Positions 25,106-33,369 of a stretch of DNA of 64,000 nucleotides are shown piece by piece. How positions within the stretch are numbered: position 1 is the first letter of the stretch; every line of letters begins with the position of its first letter. The DNA comes from an uncultured Pseudoteredinibacter sp. (lineage in GTDB: Bacteria; Pseudomonadota; Gammaproteobacteria; Pseudomonadales; Cellvibrionaceae): positions 310,001 through 374,000 of the forward strand of contig NZ_CANMSS010000004.1 in assembly GCF_947500695.1 (NCBI RefSeq), given 5' to 3'. The notes beneath the pieces are model-generated. The model was not told the DNA's origin. It saw nothing but the letters and a program-made list of their open reading frames with translations, and ran no database searches. The position numbers and the translations under genes were made by a program.

Positions 25106-26479
25106 CTATTCAAGCTTGTCGCCTCTTGAAATTAATTCGTAGATGTCAGGACCTGAGGATACGGATCGAAAGAAGTTGATTCTTCTTTCGATCCAGTTAA
25201 GCCGAGTGTCCAATAGAGTTTTTTGTATTGAAGATGTCCTTCGTTGTGTGTCAAGGACATCCTCAAAGCGTATTAGGCCACTTTGATATTCTTGTACTTG
25301 CATACGCTCAAGCTGTTTCAGTATGCCTAGTTCTTCTTCAATCTGTACGACGGTAGACTGTCGGTCTAGGTCCCAGCGAATTGAGTTGATTATTTCTACC
25401 GAAGCAGCTTGTACGGAGTTTTGATAATTATGTATAGCTTGGTTCATTTTGCTGTGCGATATGTTTGTTTCCGCCTTTCGATGTCCGCCATCGGTAAGTG
25501 GAAGTAATATGCTGCCAGTAATCTGGGTTAAGATCGATCGATAGGCATCACCAGAAAATACAGAGCTAGCTGTCAGGTTCAAGTTAGGGTATCGATTTAA
25601 CGCCGTAGCTTTTAAAGCTGATTTGCTGGCGTTCAATAGGGCAAGGTTTTTTTCGACATCGGGCCGGTCAATAATCTGTCCTGGGCCGACCTTATAATGT
25701 GTTATAGAGACTAGGTGAGGGAGTGCTTCTTCTTTTGGAATTGGCAGGTTTTCCGGGAGCTCATTTATCCAGAGGGCTAGGTTTGTGCGAGCCAGATTCC
25801 TGTCTGTCTCGATAGAGATTCGAGTGCGGTTGAGCGACTTTAACAGCTCTTTTTCCTGTAAGATGGCCGACGATCTCTGCTGTCCTACTGAGTAGCGTAG
25901 CTCGGCTAACGACAGCCGTTTTTCCGTATCGTTAATTTGCTTGTCTAGAAGTTTGAGGCCCTCTTTTGCCGCAATCCAGCGGTACCAATGTGTTGTGACA
26001 TTACTTGCAATGGTATTGGCTTGTATTTTTACTTCTTCAATGCTGGCTTGATAGTTCCATAATGACTCTGCTTCAAGAGCGGAAAGCCTGCCCCAGAGAT
26101 CTATTTCATATTTCACGTCAAGAGTGACGTCTTTACTGGTAGAGCGTTGAGAGCTGGATGCTTTCTCAACTCCAGTATTTAGACTGAGATCTACCAAGGG
26201 TGCCTTTAAGGCGGTCTGTTGCTTAAGTATAAGCCGGCTTTGCTCTACTGATTCTAGTGTGCTGCCTAGGCTGTGGTTTTGTTTGAGAGCCTTTTCAATT
26301 AATGAATCTAGTGTGCTATCACTAAATTCACGCCACCATGCTAATTTAGGGGTTAAATTTCCAGTTTGAGGTAGTTCTTGTGTCAACTTAATTTCAGGCT
26401 CTTCCCCCAAGTTTAAAGTCGAACAACCGGATAAGAATAGTATGATTGTCAAAGCTAATAAGTGTAAGTTTGCTTTCAT
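25106..26479 (-). CDS. RND efflux outer-membrane lipoprotein (NodT/OprM type)
   Basis: A 457-residue outer-membrane factor. The signal peptide ends in the lipobox LFLSGC (Cys at about 19). Two repeats of the TolC/OprM fold follow, with LAWWREFSDSTLDSLIEKAL in the first and DRPDVEKNLALLNASKSAL in the second (RPDV.. is a familiar NodT motif). First gene of the efflux operon, 78 bases ahead of the adaptor. It is transcribed away from the PepSY gene, and the 397-base spacer carries two copies of the shared promoter element. Confidence 0.9.
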   Translation of the reverse strand: MKANLHLLALTIILFLSGCSTLNLGEEPEIKLTQELPQTGNLTPKLAWWREFSDSTLDSLIEKALKQNHSLGSTLESVEQSRLILKQQTALKAPLVDLSLNTGVEKASSSQRSTSKDVTLDVKYEIDLWGRLSALEAESLWNYQASIEEVKIQANTIASNVTTHWYRWIAAKEGLKLLDKQINDTEKRLSLAELRYSVGQQRSSAILQEKELLKSLNRTRISIETDRNLARTNLALWINELPENLPIPKEEALPHLVSITHYKVGPGQIIDRPDVEKNLALLNASKSALKATALNRYPNLNLTASSVFSGDAYRSILTQITGSILLPLTDGGHRKAETNISHSKMNQAIHNYQNSVQAASVEIINSIRWDLDRQSTVVQIEEELGILKQLERMQVQEYQSGLIRFEDVLDTQRRTSSIQKTLLDTRLNWIERRINFFRSVSSGPDIYELISRGDKLE

Positions 26480-26541
26480 TGTCTGCCTAGGGTGAAAAAG
26501 CTCGATTTTGAATGGTCATTCAGGACATCTCTAACTTCGAT

Positions 26542-26570
26542 ATTCTACAGTCTTGTTTGTGACTTATTCG
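26542..26570 (-). promoter_or_regulatory. Shared promoter element, copy A (efflux operon)
   Basis: Read on the - strand: CGAATAAGTCACAAA (26,570-26,556), eight bases, then TAGAAT (26,547-26,542) as the -10. It lies 63-91 bases before the efflux outer-membrane gene. The place where a -35 would be (17 bases from the -10) is CGAATA, unlike the sigma-70 consensus, so an activator or a different sigma factor is likely. An upstream GTGA completes an imperfect dyad with TCAC. Confidence 0.7.
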
Positions 26571-26814
26571 TTCACCTTGCAGAGGTGCCACGTCTGAAGG
26601 ATTTGCATATGTGTGAGTGGCCTCGGTTTGGTATGTGCCTTGTAAGCTTGGGGTTTTACCTTTGTTGTGACTCGTTGTTGACTTGGGGGCGTCTATCGCA
26701 GCACCAATGTTTTTATGGGGGCTGTTCTTTTATTGCAGGTTAGCGGCTAAGAAACGGGTGGGTTCTAAGAAGTTATTGGGGGGGCTGCGACTTTTCCTAG
26801 TGTCTGCTCGTGAG

Positions 26815-26843
26815 CGAATAAGTCACAAACGCACGGATATAAT
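26815..26843 (+). promoter_or_regulatory. Shared promoter element, copy B (PepSY gene)
   Basis: CGAATAAGTCACAAA (26,815-26,829), eight bases, then a perfect TATAAT (26,838-26,843), 33 bases before the ATG. The 15-mer is identical to copy A, and the extended match with copy A spans GTGA-N9-TCAC. Confidence 0.75.
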
Positions 26844-26876
26844 CGACCGACGATAAAAATTACAGTTGGTTTTTCT

Positions 26877-27413
26877 ATGAGTCCCCGTTTACTGAGATCT
26901 ATACATACCTATTCGTCGCTTATCGCTTTTTTCCTACTGATTTTGTTTTCTCTAACTGGTGTGATGCTCAATCACCCTGAAGTGTTTGAGCAGGAGCCAG
27001 AGAGCGCTGTTAGGCAGTTTTCCTTGGAAGAAGGTTATGACCCTGTTATTACCTTTTTAAAGGGGCAGGGTGCTGGCAGGGTATCGAGGGGGGACCTAGA
27101 AGGCCTCAGTCCCGGTGATATTTTCGAGCACAAGACTCCAGGTATGAGTGTGGCGGTTGTCCTTTTGCCCGATAGAGGGGTCGAGGTGGAGCTGACTAAT
27201 TACGGGGTTGTGGGTTTTATTACAGATCTTCATAAGGGGCGCCAGGCGTCACAATCGTGGCTGATTTTTGTGGATGTGATCAGTCTCTTCATTGTGCTCA
27301 TGTGTTTGACTGGTGTGTATATAAGCCTTACTTCCATGCTAAGAAAGAAGCAAAGCATGGTTATCTTGACTCTTTCCTTGCTTTTGATGAGTGCATTCAT
27401 GGTTTTCGCATGA
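26877..27413 (+). CDS. PepSY-associated membrane protein
   Basis: A 178-residue protein with membrane helices at about 12-33, 130-152 and 158-177, and a periplasmic PepSY-like part between. RSIHTYSSL, MLNHPE and LHKGRQ give conserved membrane-proximal histidines, as in PepSY_TM proteins such as PiuB-like ferric-reductase-type proteins that bind heme. The short three-helix form is common beside DUF2271/DUF4198 genes. Its own copy of the shared promoter lies 33 bases upstream. A role in reductive release of iron or copper after TonB-dependent uptake is a reasonable inference. Confidence 0.82.
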   Translation: MSPRLLRSIHTYSSLIAFFLLILFSLTGVMLNHPEVFEQEPESAVRQFSLEEGYDPVITFLKGQGAGRVSRGDLEGLSPGDIFEHKTPGMSVAVVLLPDRGVEVELTNYGVVGFITDLHKGRQASQSWLIFVDVISLFIVLMCLTGVYISLTSMLRKKQSMVILTLSLLLMSAFMVFA

Positions 27414-27738
27414 TTAGTCTTCTGTGTTCCATTATCTGTAGGTGGAGGCTTCATGAGGGCAAGAAGTTTCTATCAAACATTTAAACCTAATGGTCGAGAG
27501 TTACGAATAGGTCACAAAACCTACCATACAATCTTCTTAAAGAGTGTATATGTCTGCTTTGTAGTTTGAGGGCAGTTTCAAGATGTCTGTAATCGGGGAA
27601 TTCGGCGTTCGACCTAAATGGCATACTTTTTGTAGCCTGGAGGGGCTGGTCCTCCCCTTGCCCTATTGAGCTTCTGTAGCCATATGGTACTCAAAATATC
27701 GAATTAATTGTGTCGTATTCATGTTCTAAAAACGAGTA
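27414..27738. other. 325-base leader region of the DUF2271 operon
   Basis: No gene seen. It holds promoter copy C (27,504-27,532), leaving a 5' leader of roughly 200 bases before the ATG at 27,739. The leader contains a GC-rich pairing segment at about 27,639-27,658 (AGGGG with CCCCT, or GGAGG with CCTCC). Confidence 0.55.
27504..27532 (+). promoter_or_regulatory. Shared promoter element, copy C (DUF2271 to multicopper oxidase operon)
   Basis: CGAATAGGTCACAAA (27,504-27,518), eight bases, then TACAAT (27,527-27,532). One base of the 15-mer differs from copies A and B. The distance to the gene start is about 206 bases from the -10, much more than in the other copies. Confidence 0.65.
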
Positions 27739-28218
27739 TTGAAGATGTTTAAGTCTAGTTTAGTGGCCATTCTTGGGTTGTTGTTGTCTTCAGGTTCCTA
27801 CGCGACTGATGTGTTTGATGTGGATTTAGAGCTCAAGAAGCACTCTGGAAAAGCTGAAAAGCCGTATGTCGCGGTCTATGTAGAGCATCCCGGGAAACGG
27901 TTCAGTCCGTTGTTTGTATGGAGAGATAAATACAAGTGGGTTAGGGATCTCAAGGGGTTTTGGCGAAATATTGCAAGACGAAATAAAGCTGATGTTGACG
28001 CAGTGACCTCCGCAACTCGACGGGCCGGTGCTTACAGCATTAATGATATCGGTTGGGATAAAGGGGCGATTTCGGCTTTCATTATCGAGGTGGCGAGAGA
28101 GCATGGGGACTATGAACGATTGCGTGTCGATATGACTGAAGGCAAAGGTGATGCCTTTTGTGCTTATGGGAAATTGGAAATAAATAAATTTTGTGTTCAA
28201 GAGAAACAGGAAAAGTAA
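27739..28218 (+). CDS. DUF2271 periplasmic protein
   Basis: A 159-residue exported protein: signal peptide (about 1-23), then a single DUF2271 domain. Recognisable parts are YVAVYVEHPGKRF, LFVWRDKYKWVRDL, DAVTSATRRAGAY and AFIIEVAREHGDY. DUF2271 proteins regularly accompany PepSY membrane proteins and DUF4198 proteins in TonB-linked iron loci; their function is unknown. First gene of a five-gene operon; the next ATG is four bases after the stop. Confidence 0.85.
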   Translation: MKMFKSSLVAILGLLLSSGSYATDVFDVDLELKKHSGKAEKPYVAVYVEHPGKRFSPLFVWRDKYKWVRDLKGFWRNIARRNKADVDAVTSATRRAGAYSINDIGWDKGAISAFIIEVAREHGDYERLRVDMTEGKGDAFCAYGKLEINKFCVQEKQEK

Positions 28219-28221
28219 TTT

Positions 28222-29049
28222 ATGTTTAATAGACAAAGAAAGGTTTGCAATTTTGTTTTTGGAGCTATTCTTGGTTTGAGCTCGGTGGGCTCCTACGCTC
28301 ATGATGTTTGGATCAAGCCTGACTCCTATAGAATGTTCAGTGATGAGCAGACTCGATTTTCATTCGACGTTTCACGGTCAGCCGAGCCTTTTGTTGCAGA
28401 GTCAAATCATAATGTTAAATCTTTGATGGTTTTCGGTCCAGGTGGCGGAGTTACTCTCCATAACCCGGATTTTTCTGGGGAAACTAAAGAAGTTTTTGAG
28501 GTAGGTTTTAATAAATACGGAACCTATTTTCTAAAGGCCAAGGATACGCAAGTATTTTTAAGCTTTTATGAAGATAAAAACGGAAAAGAACATAAAATAC
28601 GAATGGCTAAAGATGAGAAGGGTAAGCTTCCGGCGGGAGCTACGCTTGTCAAAACTATCGAGAAAGTAATGTCGAGTGAGTCATACGTAAGCTTTAACGC
28701 TATCACGAAAATTGAACCCGTAATTAAGGATAAAGGTATTACAATTGTACCTTTAACTCACCCAAATGAAATAGAGCTGGGTGAGCCTGTTAAATTCAAG
28801 ATATATTTAAATGGCGCCCCTCTAGAGGATGGTGAAGTCGCGTTAAAAAGTAATGGTGGCCAGTATTACGGGGATGAGATTGAAATAGAGTTGGAAGGCG
28901 CTAAGGGTGGCGTCTATGAGTTTGAAGTGGATAAGCCTGGTGCATATATTTTGGGTGTTGAGTCTCAGTTTGAACTTAAGAATGACAAGAAAGCCGACTT
29001 TAGATCAATTGAAACATTTCTTACCTTTGATGTTCAGTCCCAACAATAA
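28222..29049 (+). CDS. DUF4198 periplasmic protein
   Basis: A 275-residue exported protein with a signal peptide (about 1-29) followed by AHDVWIKPDSYRM, the characteristic N-terminus of DUF4198 proteins, in which His and Asp near the mature end may bind metal. A C-terminal beta-sandwich-like part (LGEPVKFKIYLNGAPL, GVYEFEVDKPGAY) resembles domains of metal-chelation partners. It lies between DUF2271 and DUF3500 genes, within one operon. The family is often associated with nickel, cobalt or iron uptake, but the substrate is not known. Confidence 0.85.
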   Translation: MFNRQRKVCNFVFGAILGLSSVGSYAHDVWIKPDSYRMFSDEQTRFSFDVSRSAEPFVAESNHNVKSLMVFGPGGGVTLHNPDFSGETKEVFEVGFNKYGTYFLKAKDTQVFLSFYEDKNGKEHKIRMAKDEKGKLPAGATLVKTIEKVMSSESYVSFNAITKIEPVIKDKGITIVPLTHPNEIELGEPVKFKIYLNGAPLEDGEVALKSNGGQYYGDEIEIELEGAKGGVYEFEVDKPGAYILGVESQFELKNDKKADFRSIETFLTFDVQSQQ

Positions 29050-29061
29050 AGAGAGTTTACT

Positions 29062-30171
29062 ATGAGAAAATATGCAAGTATTTTTGCTGTTTGTTTGGCA
29101 AGCAGTACACCGTTCGTTTATGGCCACGGGAATGTGCTTGATCATTCTCACCCGTCAAGTTCAGCCTCACAAATGACGGCAGCTGGTACAAACTTTGTGA
29201 AGAGCCTTAGTGACGAACAAAGAAAATCAATGATTCTTAATTTTAAGAATGATAAAGAAAGAACCTATTGGACAAATGCACCTGTAGATTCACAGTCTCG
29301 GAATGGACTTCCAATCGGTCGTCTAAGTATTGAGCAGCGATTTTTGTTGCATGACTTACTGATGGCATCTACAAGTTCGCAAGGGTATCAGAAAATTTGG
29401 GCGGCTGTACGAGGTGATGATGAGCTTAAAAGAGAAGGTGAAAACCGAGAACTGAAAAGCACGAAATTCTTTACCAAAAATCGAAGTCTAGGTGCGATGG
29501 ACTACTGGGTTTCCTTTTACGGCAGCCCTCTTAAAGATAAAAGTTGGTCATATATGATTACAGGTCATCACCTAGCGGCTAACTTTACCATCGTTGATGG
29601 AAAAGTTACTTTTGTGCCAATGTTCTATGGATCTGATCCGGATAGAATTTCACAAGGTGCCCACGCTGGTCATAAATTCCTGGCTCAAGAACGAAATCGA
29701 GGTTATGAGTTCCTAGCTAGCCTATCACCAAAGCAGCAGAAAGTTGCGATTGTTGCAGATGAATATCCTAAGAATAAATTTGGTGCCGTGGACTTTGCGG
29801 GGCCTGGAAAGAAGGATGCGAAGCGAGAGTATCGCGGTATTTCATGGTCGCAATTGGATGATGTTCAAAAGCAGCTGTTTTGGCAATTGGTTAAAGAGTA
29901 TGTAGAAAATGCTGATTTCGATGTGGCTCAAAACCAGCTAGACAAAATCCAACATGACGGGTTAGAAAAACTCCACTTTATGTGGATGGGACCGAAGGAT
30001 GGTAGTGAGAAGGTTTTCTTTCGCGTTCATGGGCCGTCAATCCTAATCGATTTTGTGGATCAACGAACAGGCTTTGATTGGAATACTCACCCACATACTA
30101 TTGTACGAGATCCAAACAATGATTACGGACAGAATTGGCTGAGCCGTCATATTGAAGAGTTCCATAAGTAG
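29062..30171 (+). CDS. DUF3500 exported protein
   Basis: A 369-residue exported protein with a signal peptide (about 1-21, ending VYGHG). A His-rich mature start (HGNVLDHSHP) is followed by the DUF3500 domain: GLPIGRLSIEQRFLLHDLL, YMITGHHLAANFT and VFFRVHGPSILIDF. The last is typical, as is the NTHPHTIVRDPNNDYG ending. The many conserved histidines suggest metal binding. Family function is unknown. The repeated pairing here with a multicopper oxidase points to copper or iron chemistry in the periplasm. Confidence 0.85.
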   Translation: MRKYASIFAVCLASSTPFVYGHGNVLDHSHPSSSASQMTAAGTNFVKSLSDEQRKSMILNFKNDKERTYWTNAPVDSQSRNGLPIGRLSIEQRFLLHDLLMASTSSQGYQKIWAAVRGDDELKREGENRELKSTKFFTKNRSLGAMDYWVSFYGSPLKDKSWSYMITGHHLAANFTIVDGKVTFVPMFYGSDPDRISQGAHAGHKFLAQERNRGYEFLASLSPKQQKVAIVADEYPKNKFGAVDFAGPGKKDAKREYRGISWSQLDDVQKQLFWQLVKEYVENADFDVAQNQLDKIQHDGLEKLHFMWMGPKDGSEKVFFRVHGPSILIDFVDQRTGFDWNTHPHTIVRDPNNDYGQNWLSRHIEEFHK

Positions 30172-30172
30172 T

Positions 30173-30616
30173 ATGCTTCGGCTGTCTTGTGTTTTGCTGG
30201 TTATGCTCCTGCTAGGAGCATGCCAGCATTCAAGTGTATCTATGTCGGTCGCTGATCAGATCAAGGCAGTGGAAGCCTTGAGAACAAAACTGATGATCGG
30301 AGGTGATGCTGATGCATTGGCCTCTATAATGAGTGATCGCTTGGTTCATATCTCTACAACGGGAACTGTACGTAGCAAGGAGGAATATATAGATCTTGTT
30401 CGGCAGGGGGATGCAGAGTTTTTAAAATTCTCTGTTGACTCAATGGTTATTCGTCAATTTCATGATCATGTTATTGTGACTGGCCACTATACAAACTTAG
30501 AAAAATACCATGGAGCGGTTCTGCCGATAAAACACGGAGTCTTTACCCGAGTGTATGAAAAACGTCGTGGTCAATGGATATTGTTATCTCATCAGGCGAC
30601 GAAAACAAATCACTAA
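30173..30616 (+). CDS. NTF2-like (DUF4440-type) lipoprotein
   Basis: A 147-residue lipoprotein. The signal peptide ends in LLLGAC (Cys at about 17). The domain reads as an NTF2-like fold: QIKAVEALRTKLMIGGDADAL, then RLVHISTTGTVRSKEEY and a late RGQWILLSHQAT. ATG 30,173 is two bases after the DUF3500 stop; an in-frame TTG at 30,152 would overlap it. Similar domains serve as small binding or isomerase proteins; here it probably has a structural or binding role in the envelope. Confidence 0.75.
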   Translation: MLRLSCVLLVMLLLGACQHSSVSMSVADQIKAVEALRTKLMIGGDADALASIMSDRLVHISTTGTVRSKEEYIDLVRQGDAEFLKFSVDSMVIRQFHDHVIVTGHYTNLEKYHGAVLPIKHGVFTRVYEKRRGQWILLSHQATKTNH

Positions 30617-30632
30617 TCTTGAGATTTCATAC

Positions 30633-32150
30633 ATGTATATTATAAGAACCTTCGCCGGTAGGCTTTGTAAACCGGCTTTTCTGCTGCTTGTATTGGGCGG
30701 TTTGAACTCCTGCGGATTGGGGGTAGATACTGCTAGTGTTTTCAACCCCTTAGCCATCCCTCCTCTCATTGATAGTCGCGAGCATGCAGCGGCTATCAAT
30801 ATGTATATTCAAGAAGGAGAGCATGAATTCTATAAAGGCGTGAAGAGTAAAACTCTCGGCTTTAATGGTGATTACTTGGGGCCCACTATTCGATTGTATA
30901 ATGGTGATGATGTCAATGTTCGTTTTTATAACCAATTAAAGGATGCTACGACTGTACATGGTCATGGTTTACATGTGCCAGGAAGTGTTGATGGTGGGCC
31001 GCAATCACGTATCAACCCAGGTGAGGTATGGGATATAACTATTCCTGTGCGCCAGGAGGCTTCAACGAATTGGTATCACCCTCATTTGATGGGGAAAACC
31101 GCCGAGCATGTTCATGCAGGGTTGGCAGGTATGTACATCGTTGAGGACAAAAATTCCCTTTCGATCGATTTGCCTCGTGAGTATGGTGTTAATGATGTGC
31201 CTCTTGTTGTGCAGGATCGCAGTTTCATAAATGGAAAGATGAAAGAATACCAGATCGATGGGCAGGCTATGATGGAAGGGCTTAGAGAAGATACTCTGGT
31301 CGTGAACGGAACATTGGACCCTGAGTTCTCAGCAAAGAAAGGCTGGTTGCGCTTACGAATACTGAATGGCTCAAATGCTCGCTCATATGAGTTTTACTTA
31401 TCTTCAGGCGCGGACTTCTTTAAAGTCGCGACGGAAGGCGGGTTTCTAGACGCGCCGGTAGCACTGTCCTCAATAGTGATGGGGCCAGGAGAGAGGAACG
31501 AGATCTTAGTGGACCTGCGCCAAGGAGATTCAGTTGATTTGATGGCCCGTTTTCTAAATGTCGAGAGAAACGCCATATGGGATAATTTCACGCCTTCTCA
31601 TAGAGTTCTGCATATCAATAATACAGGTGCAGTTGGCGAGTTTATTGGTGATCTACCTAAGAAAATGAACTCAATAGAATTTTATTCTAAGTCAGATGTA
31701 TCGGTTGTCCGAAGTTTTGAGTTGGATATGGGCATGGATGGTGAAGGGGGCATGGATGGTGAAGGGGGCATGGATGGTGAAGGGGGCATGGATGATATGA
31801 ATATGGAGGGTATGTTTCATCCTTTTTCAATTAACGGACAGACAATGAAGTTAAATGTGATAAATGAAAGGGTAGAAAAAGGAAAATTAGAACTGTGGAG
31901 AGTGAATGGCGATGGAATGGACCACCCATTTCACATGCACGGTACTTCTTTTCAAATATTATCACGCAACGGTTCTTCCCCGGAACTGGCAGATCAAGGG
32001 TGGAAAGATGTTGTTATGGTTGGGGAGGGCTGGACGGAATTATTGCTAAAATTCGAGCACGAAGCTACGGATGAATTCCCTTATATGTATCACTGCCATA
32101 TTCTTGAGCATGAGGATGGCGGAATGATGGGGCAATTCACGGTGAAGTGA
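30633..32150 (+). CDS. Multicopper oxidase (CueO/CopA-like) with Met-rich repeat
   Basis: A 505-residue three-cupredoxin oxidase, probably a lipoprotein (LGGLNSC near residue 24). All copper-ligand motifs are present: HGHGLH (109-114), WYHPH (147-151), HPFHMHG (431-437) and HCHILEHEDGGMM (487-499, with the type 1 Cys at 488). A Met/Asp/Gly-rich loop of three perfect GMDGEG repeats (about 367-384) continues to MDDMNMEGM. This recalls the Met-rich Cu(I)-binding insert of CueO. Likely substrates are Cu(I) or Fe(II). Last gene of the operon; it converges with the exporter gene, overlapping by 14 bases. Confidence 0.92.
   Translation: MYIIRTFAGRLCKPAFLLLVLGGLNSCGLGVDTASVFNPLAIPPLIDSREHAAAINMYIQEGEHEFYKGVKSKTLGFNGDYLGPTIRLYNGDDVNVRFYNQLKDATTVHGHGLHVPGSVDGGPQSRINPGEVWDITIPVRQEASTNWYHPHLMGKTAEHVHAGLAGMYIVEDKNSLSIDLPREYGVNDVPLVVQDRSFINGKMKEYQIDGQAMMEGLREDTLVVNGTLDPEFSAKKGWLRLRILNGSNARSYEFYLSSGADFFKVATEGGFLDAPVALSSIVMGPGERNEILVDLRQGDSVDLMARFLNVERNAIWDNFTPSHRVLHINNTGAVGEFIGDLPKKMNSIEFYSKSDVSVVRSFELDMGMDGEGGMDGEGGMDGEGGMDDMNMEGMFHPFSINGQTMKLNVINERVEKGKLELWRVNGDGMDHPFHMHGTSFQILSRNGSSPELADQGWKDVVMVGEGWTELLLKFEHEATDEFPYMYHCHILEHEDGGMMGQFTVK
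31731..31784 (+). repeat. Three perfect 18-bp tandem repeats in the oxidase gene
   Basis: GGCATGGATGGTGAAGGG occurs three times head to tail, then a partial fourth (GGCATGGATG). It encodes GMDGEG three times and then GMDD. The repeat is in frame, so slippage would change the number of methionines without breaking the gene. Confidence 0.95.
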
Positions 32151-33309
32151 GTCGTTGGTATTTAACGATTACTATGAGAAGGGCTATTTGTAACCCTGTT
32201 GCCAATAGAAGCCCTTCTTTAAAATCAGCTAGTCCCGACTCAAGGCGCATTGCCATTAGCTGAGAAATAATCGATGCAGCAAGGAGTTGGGACGAACCTA
32301 GAATAGAGGATACTGTTGATGAGTAATCTCTGTTTTCCTCTAATACTAGTGCGATTAAATTTGGTGCCACTATTGCGCGACCGAAAGCGTATAGTCCCAG
32401 CAGGCTGAATATCATGAGAGGTGCTTGGCTTGTGAGCGCTAACATGAGAATTTCTGATAAGACGCAAATAACTCCGCCTACTATTATAAGATTCTTTCCT
32501 TCAAGGTGATGGCTGGATTTCATGGAAAGGTAACCCCCAAAAGCGATTGAGGATGCAACTAATACGTAATACGTGTTGTAGTCACTATTTTCTGTTAGTT
32601 GTTTGATATTGATTACTGCTGGAAGTGTACTGTATAGGGTGAAATAGATCGCCCCTAGAATAGTATGATATAAAGCGTAGTAAATGATTACCTTGCTAAA
32701 AACTATCGCACTTTTGCTTCGTGTCACTTTATTTAGTTTAGGCTTCGCTAGGCTTTTAATGGGTGAAAGGTGCTCCGCTGCGAAAAGAAGACCTGTTCCC
32801 AAGATCGCCAAAGTGAAGAATATACCTTCCCAGCCATAGACTCTCGATATTAGCTCTCCGGCTATCGGCGCTAATACAGGTGCTGAGGCATTGATACTTG
32901 TTAGTAGACTCAATTTCTGTCTGGCTTGTTTAATCTTGTAGCTATCAATAATGATACTTCTGCTAAAAAGCAAGCCTACACTTGCTCCAAAACCTTGGAA
33001 GGAGCGACTGACAATTAGGTCGTTCAGGCTTTCTGCGAACAGTGACAGAATGCATCCGCATGTATAGATGAATAAACCTATTTTTAGTAGCTTTAATCGG
33101 CCTTGTCTATCTGAGAGCCAACCCATTACAATTTGTCCAATAGCTACAAATAACAGGTAGGTAGAGTAAAGGAGATGACTGTCTGAGCTGCTTACATTCA
33201 GTGTGCTGGCAATTAGAGGTAAGGCAGGCACAATAATATTTAGACTGAAGTTTCCGATTATGCTTATTAGGCATAATATTATTAAAGATGGCGGCTGTGT
33301 ATTTTTCAT
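32137..33309 (-). CDS. MFS exporter, Bcr/CflA type
   Basis: A 390-residue protein with twelve predicted helices. SDRQGRLKLLKIGL after helix 2 is the classical MFS loop motif, and SRSFQGFGASVG in helix 4 matches the antiporter motif of the drug:proton antiporter family. Bcr/CflA proteins export drugs, cysteine or siderophores. The ATG directly follows the T tract of the terminator of the upstream TonB receptor gene, with no separate SD. This suggests expression by read-through or leaderless translation. Confidence 0.85.
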   Translation of the reverse strand: MKNTQPPSLIILCLISIIGNFSLNIIVPALPLIASTLNVSSSDSHLLYSTYLLFVAIGQIVMGWLSDRQGRLKLLKIGLFIYTCGCILSLFAESLNDLIVSRSFQGFGASVGLLFSRSIIIDSYKIKQARQKLSLLTSINASAPVLAPIAGELISRVYGWEGIFFTLAILGTGLLFAAEHLSPIKSLAKPKLNKVTRSKSAIVFSKVIIYYALYHTILGAIYFTLYSTLPAVINIKQLTENSDYNTYYVLVASSIAFGGYLSMKSSHHLEGKNLIIVGGVICVLSEILMLALTSQAPLMIFSLLGLYAFGRAIVAPNLIALVLEENRDYSSTVSSILGSSQLLAASIISQLMAMRLESGLADFKEGLLLATGLQIALLIVIVKYQRLTSP

Positions 33310-33344
33310 AAAAAAAGCTGAACCAACGGGGGGAAGGTTCAGCT
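33310..33344 (-). terminator. Terminator between TonB receptor and exporter genes
   Basis: On the - strand AGCTGAACC and GGTTCAGCT form a perfect nine-base stem around an eleven-base C-rich loop, followed by seven T's (counting the stem's last). The final T is directly followed by the ATG at 33,309. Confidence 0.8.
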
Positions 33345-33369
33345 AAAGCTCTCTTTTGGAGATGGAGAT

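Larger units (their letters stand above)
26480..26876. other. 397-base divergent regulatory spacer
   Basis: No convincing gene. An 83-codon + strand frame (26,492-26,743) has biased, Cys-rich translation without homology-like features. The spacer holds one promoter for the efflux operon (-) and one for the PepSY gene (+), which carry perfect inverse copies of GTTTGTGACTTATTCG about 245 bases apart. Confidence 0.7.

Noticed and set aside
26492..26743. An 83-codon frame in the efflux/PepSY spacer
   Set aside because: It covers one copy of the shared promoter, has an odd Cys/Leu-rich composition and no ribosome binding site.
31731..31784. Short regularly repeated sequence as a CRISPR array
   Set aside because: The 18-bp units are contiguous without spacers and are in frame within an oxidase gene.
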